DNA of 9,038 nucleotides from Clostridiales bacterium UBA1248 (lineage in GTDB: Bacteria > Bacillota > Clostridia > Oscillospirales > CAG-272): contig DBWC01000095.1 of NCBI GenBank assembly GCA_002308615.1, positions 1 through 9,038 of the forward strand, read 5' to 3'. Below the pieces are notes generated by a model. That model made no database searches. It was not told the origin of the DNA and worked only from the letters and a program-made list of their open reading frames with translations. The translations under genes were made by a program, and so were the position numbers. Below, piece after piece: positions 8,031 through 9,038 of this stretch (the first letter of the stretch is position 1; the number at the start of each line of letters is the position of its first letter).

Positions 8031-8078
8031 CTTTTACTGATGCGGATATTTTAGTTTTTCTTTCTCTTTCCGACCGCC

Positions 8079-8103
8079 TTTATATGATAGTATACTTATG
8101 AAA
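8079..8103. other. AT-rich DNA unwinding element next to the trio array
   Basis: Only 4 of these 25 bases are G or C. The stretch directly follows the DnaA-trio array on the side away from the DnaA boxes, which is where the first melting occurs in the Bacillus subtilis model. Further AT-rich sequence continues toward dnaN after a short GC-rich patch at about 8069-8078. Confidence 0.7.
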
Positions 8104-8121
8104 TAGTAGTTGTAGTAGTAG
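8104..8121 (+). promoter_or_regulatory. DnaA-trio array (single-stranded DnaA binding element)
   Basis: The plus strand reads TAG TAG TTG TAG TAG TAG. Read 3' to 5' from the adjacent DnaA box this is GAT, GAT, GAT, GTT, GAT, GAT, matching the published 3'-(G/A)A(T/G)-5' trio consensus at five of six steps. AAA follows at 8103-8101. The array is separated from the box at 8126-8134 by GCGG only. In Bacillus subtilis such trios guide a DnaA filament onto one strand during opening. Confidence 0.85.
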
Positions 8122-8125
8122 GCGG

Positions 8126-8134
8126 TGTTGATAA
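8126..8134 (-). promoter_or_regulatory. DnaA box TTATCAACA next to the trio array
   Basis: The minus strand reads TTATCAACA, one base from the usual TTATCCACA. It points toward the GC cluster and trios, as the trio-proximal box does in Bacillus subtilis, so it is the likely anchor for DnaA loading onto the trios. Confidence 0.85.
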
Positions 8135-8137
8135 CGG

Positions 8138-8166
8138 TGAAATCCCCGTGATCTTACGGTATTTCA
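8138..8166. repeat. Imperfect inverted repeat within oriC
   Basis: TGAAAT (8138-8143) pairs with ATTTCA (8161-8166), and inside it CCGT (8146-8149) pairs with ACGG (8156-8159) around a 6-base loop. An unequal internal loop (CC against T) separates the two stems. No T-run follows on either strand, so it does not look like a terminator. Role unknown. Confidence 0.4.
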
Positions 8167-8178
8167 AGGGTTTTGATG

Positions 8179-8187
8179 AGTTGATAA
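8179..8187 (-). promoter_or_regulatory. DnaA box TTATCAACT
   Basis: The minus strand reads TTATCAACT, two bases from TTATCCACA and one from the other boxes here. It has the same orientation as the trio-proximal box and shares a 10-bp direct repeat (GTTGATAAAA on the plus strand) with the next box, 23 bp away. Confidence 0.7.
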
Positions 8188-8201
8188 AAGCGTATATAAA
8201 C

Positions 8202-8210
8202 TGTTGATAA
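8202..8210 (-). promoter_or_regulatory. DnaA box TTATCAACA
   Basis: The minus strand reads TTATCAACA, identical to the trio-proximal box and in the same orientation. It lies 23 bp from the previous one. A weaker TCATCCACT follows at 8223-8231 in the same orientation. Confidence 0.8.
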
Positions 8211-8270
8211 AAATTCTTTGCAAGTGGATGAAAAGGATGAGATCGAATGTCATTTTTTCCGCTGTTTTTG

Positions 8271-8302
8271 AATCAACCGTTTTTGCACGCGCAAATCAAC
8301 CG
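8271..8302 (+). repeat. Direct repeat AATCAACCG in oriC, 23 bp apart
   Basis: AATCAACCG occurs at 8271-8279 and 8294-8302. Between the copies lies a small palindromic TTTGC-ACGC-GCAAA. The repeat shares the ATCAAC core with the DnaA boxes of this origin but on the plus strand, so these may be weak DnaA sites or sites for another origin-binding protein. Confidence 0.55.
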
Positions 8303-8345
8303 GAAATTCACACTGTTTGCACTTTTTGTGATTTTTTATCTTTTG

Positions 8346-8376
8346 CGTGGATTACTTAATCCACACTTGTGGAATT
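8346..8376. repeat. Three alternating DnaA-box-like 9-mers abutting the dnaA stop
   Basis: The segments are CGTGGATTA (8346-8354, box TAATCCACG on the minus strand), TAATCCACA (8357-8365, plus strand) and TGTGGAATT (8368-8376, box AATTCCACA on the minus strand). Each pair is separated by CT, so the units repeat every 11 bp with alternating orientation. The first two form a perfect 8-bp inverted repeat. They differ from TTATCCACA by 2, 1 and 3 bases. The run ends exactly at the dnaA stop codon. Confidence 0.65.
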
Positions 8377-9038
8377 TCAGTCTTTTATCTCTGATATGAT
8401 ATCCTTTATATCTTTTTCAAACGACGGATCGTTCATTATCTGCTTTTTTACGACTTCTATGGAGTTGATGACCGTCGTTCTGTCGCGGCCCAGGAACGCT
8501 CCTATCTGACGCTGTGAATAATCCGTCAGCTCGGATATAAGATAAGCACAGACGTGACGCGGCTCCGCGACTTCTCTTTTTTTGGTCTTGCTGCATATCT
8601 CGTCCTTTGAGGTGCCGTATTTGTTTGATACTACGGTAAATATCTTTTCCACTATATCCTTAGGAGATACGTTGACCGTGGTGAGATCCGCTATAGATTC
8701 CATGACGAGCTCATCCGTTACCGCGTAGCCGTACAGGCATTTTTTCGCGTAGATCTTTGTAAGAGCGCCCTCTATCTGACGGATGTTCTTAGTCAGGTGT
8801 TCCGCAAGGTAAACGACGGACGATTCGCTCAGATCGAGACGCAAAGCTTCCGCTTTGTTCTTTATTATCGCCGCGCGCAGCTCGTAGTCCGGCGGCTGGA
8901 TGTCGGCGGTAAGTCCCATCTCGAATCTGTACTGCAGTCTTTCGTCGAGCAGCTTTATTTCACGCAGCGGTCTGTCGCTTGTTATGATTATCTGCTTCTG
9001 ACTTTCATATAACGTGTTGAAGGTGTGGAAAAATTCCT
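8377..9038 (-). CDS. dnaA: Chromosomal replication initiator DnaA, C-terminal part (runs off the right edge)
   Basis: DnaA is the AAA+ initiator that binds DnaA boxes, forms a filament on ssDNA and opens oriC. The last 219 codons are present; no start lies in the window. Visible in order are EFFHTFNTLYE, just after the Walker B region, sensor 1 KQIIITSDRPLREI (fragment residues 14-27), box VII RLQYRFEMGL with the probable arginine finger, ADIQPPDYELR, and sensor 2 NIRQIEGAL. Domain IV follows: EPRHVCAYLISELTDYSQRQIGAFLGRDRTTV. The DNA-reading signature differs from the usual GGRDHTTV. The histidine that contacts DNA in E. coli (His434) is arginine (codon 8481-8479), and the helix-turn-helix turn is one residue shorter (IGAFLGRD against IGEEFGGRD in Bacillus subtilis). 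A methionine at 8919 is internal, not the start. The stop TGA at 8379-8377 borders the origin repeats. Confidence 0.98.
   Translation of the reverse strand, partial: EFFHTFNTLYESQKQIIITSDRPLREIKLLDERLQYRFEMGLTADIQPPDYELRAAIIKNKAEALRLDLSESSVVYLAEHLTKNIRQIEGALTKIYAKKCLYGYAVTDELVMESIADLTTVNVSPKDIVEKIFTVVSNKYGTSKDEICSKTKKREVAEPRHVCAYLISELTDYSQRQIGAFLGRDRTTVINSIEVVKKQIMNDPSFEKDIKDIISEIKD

Larger units (their letters stand above)
8001..8376. other. oriC: Chromosomal replication origin region (oriC) between dnaA and dnaN
   Basis: This 376-bp segment holds no convincing gene. From the dnaA side to the dnaN side it contains a run of three DnaA-box-like 9-mers, a pair of 9-bp direct repeats, three same-oriented TTATCAAC(A/T) boxes, a GCGG cluster, a DnaA-trio array and an AT-rich stretch. 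The dnaA-dnaN gap is the standard place for the unwinding part of oriC in Firmicutes. The order box, GC cluster, trios, AT-rich DNA matches the basal unwinding system defined in Bacillus subtilis. A second set of boxes upstream of dnaA is usual in Firmicutes and would lie outside this window. The dnaN promoter probably also lies here, but I could not pick one with confidence. Confidence 0.9.

Noticed and set aside
7278..8054. A 258-codon open frame on the plus strand opposite dnaN
   Set aside because: The product is a Tyr/Phe-rich string with no recognisable family. It lies antisense to a well-identified dnaN and runs into the origin. It is a shadow frame caused by codon use in dnaN.
8325..8345. 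A second AT-rich stretch near dnaA as the unwinding element
   Set aside because: It is AT-rich but has no trio array or correctly oriented adjacent box. The stretch at 8079-8103 has the full context.
8346..8376. Rho-independent terminator after dnaA
   Set aside because: The inverted repeats could form hairpins in dnaA mRNA, but an A-rich stretch rather than a T-run follows on the coding strand. The units fit DnaA-box-like sites better. Weak attenuation is not excluded.

Overview
The window is the replication-initiation locus of a Gram-positive bacterium, most likely a gut-type member of the Clostridia (inference). This rests on the gene order, the 641-residue Gram-positive-style GyrB, a DUF370/RemB gene between recF and gyrB, and a surface protein with domain types common in gut Clostridia. 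No lineage-specific marker fixes the genus. Every gene lies on the minus strand. In transcription order they are dnaA (3' part), the origin region, dnaN, recF, remB (yaaB), gyrB, a clostripain-type (C11) surface protease gene, and gyrA (5' part).

Right side (8001-9038): the last 219 codons of dnaA are followed by a 376-bp non-coding segment that reads as oriC. On the minus strand, going from dnaA to dnaN, it holds a cluster of DnaA-box-like 9-mers abutting the dnaA stop codon, direct repeats, three same-oriented TTATCAACA-type boxes, a short GC cluster, an array of DnaA-trios and an AT-rich stretch. The box / GC cluster / trio / AT-rich order matches the basal unwinding system described for Bacillus subtilis oriC.

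Middle (3554-8000): dnaN, recF, remB and gyrB are packed with gaps of 6 and 17 bp and one 4-base ATGA overlap, so they look like one operon running away from the origin. The small S4-domain gene (yaaA/rlbA) usually found between dnaN and recF in Firmicutes is absent. recF begins with GTG only 6 bp after the dnaN stop.

Left side (1-3524): a 1017-residue secreted, membrane-anchored clostripain-family protein sits between gyrB and gyrA, 29 bp after gyrB and with no visible terminator. gyrA starts with GTG and is cut by the window edge just before its catalytic tyrosine.

Functionally, DnaA opens the origin, DnaN clamps the polymerase, RecF handles gap repair, and GyrB/GyrA relieve supercoiling. 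RemB is a small DNA-binding regulator. The C11 protein has no obvious link to replication and probably travels in the operon by position only. The most interesting points are the readable DnaA-trio origin, the coincidence of variant DnaA boxes with an altered DnaA DNA-binding signature, and the protease gene splitting gyrB from gyrA.
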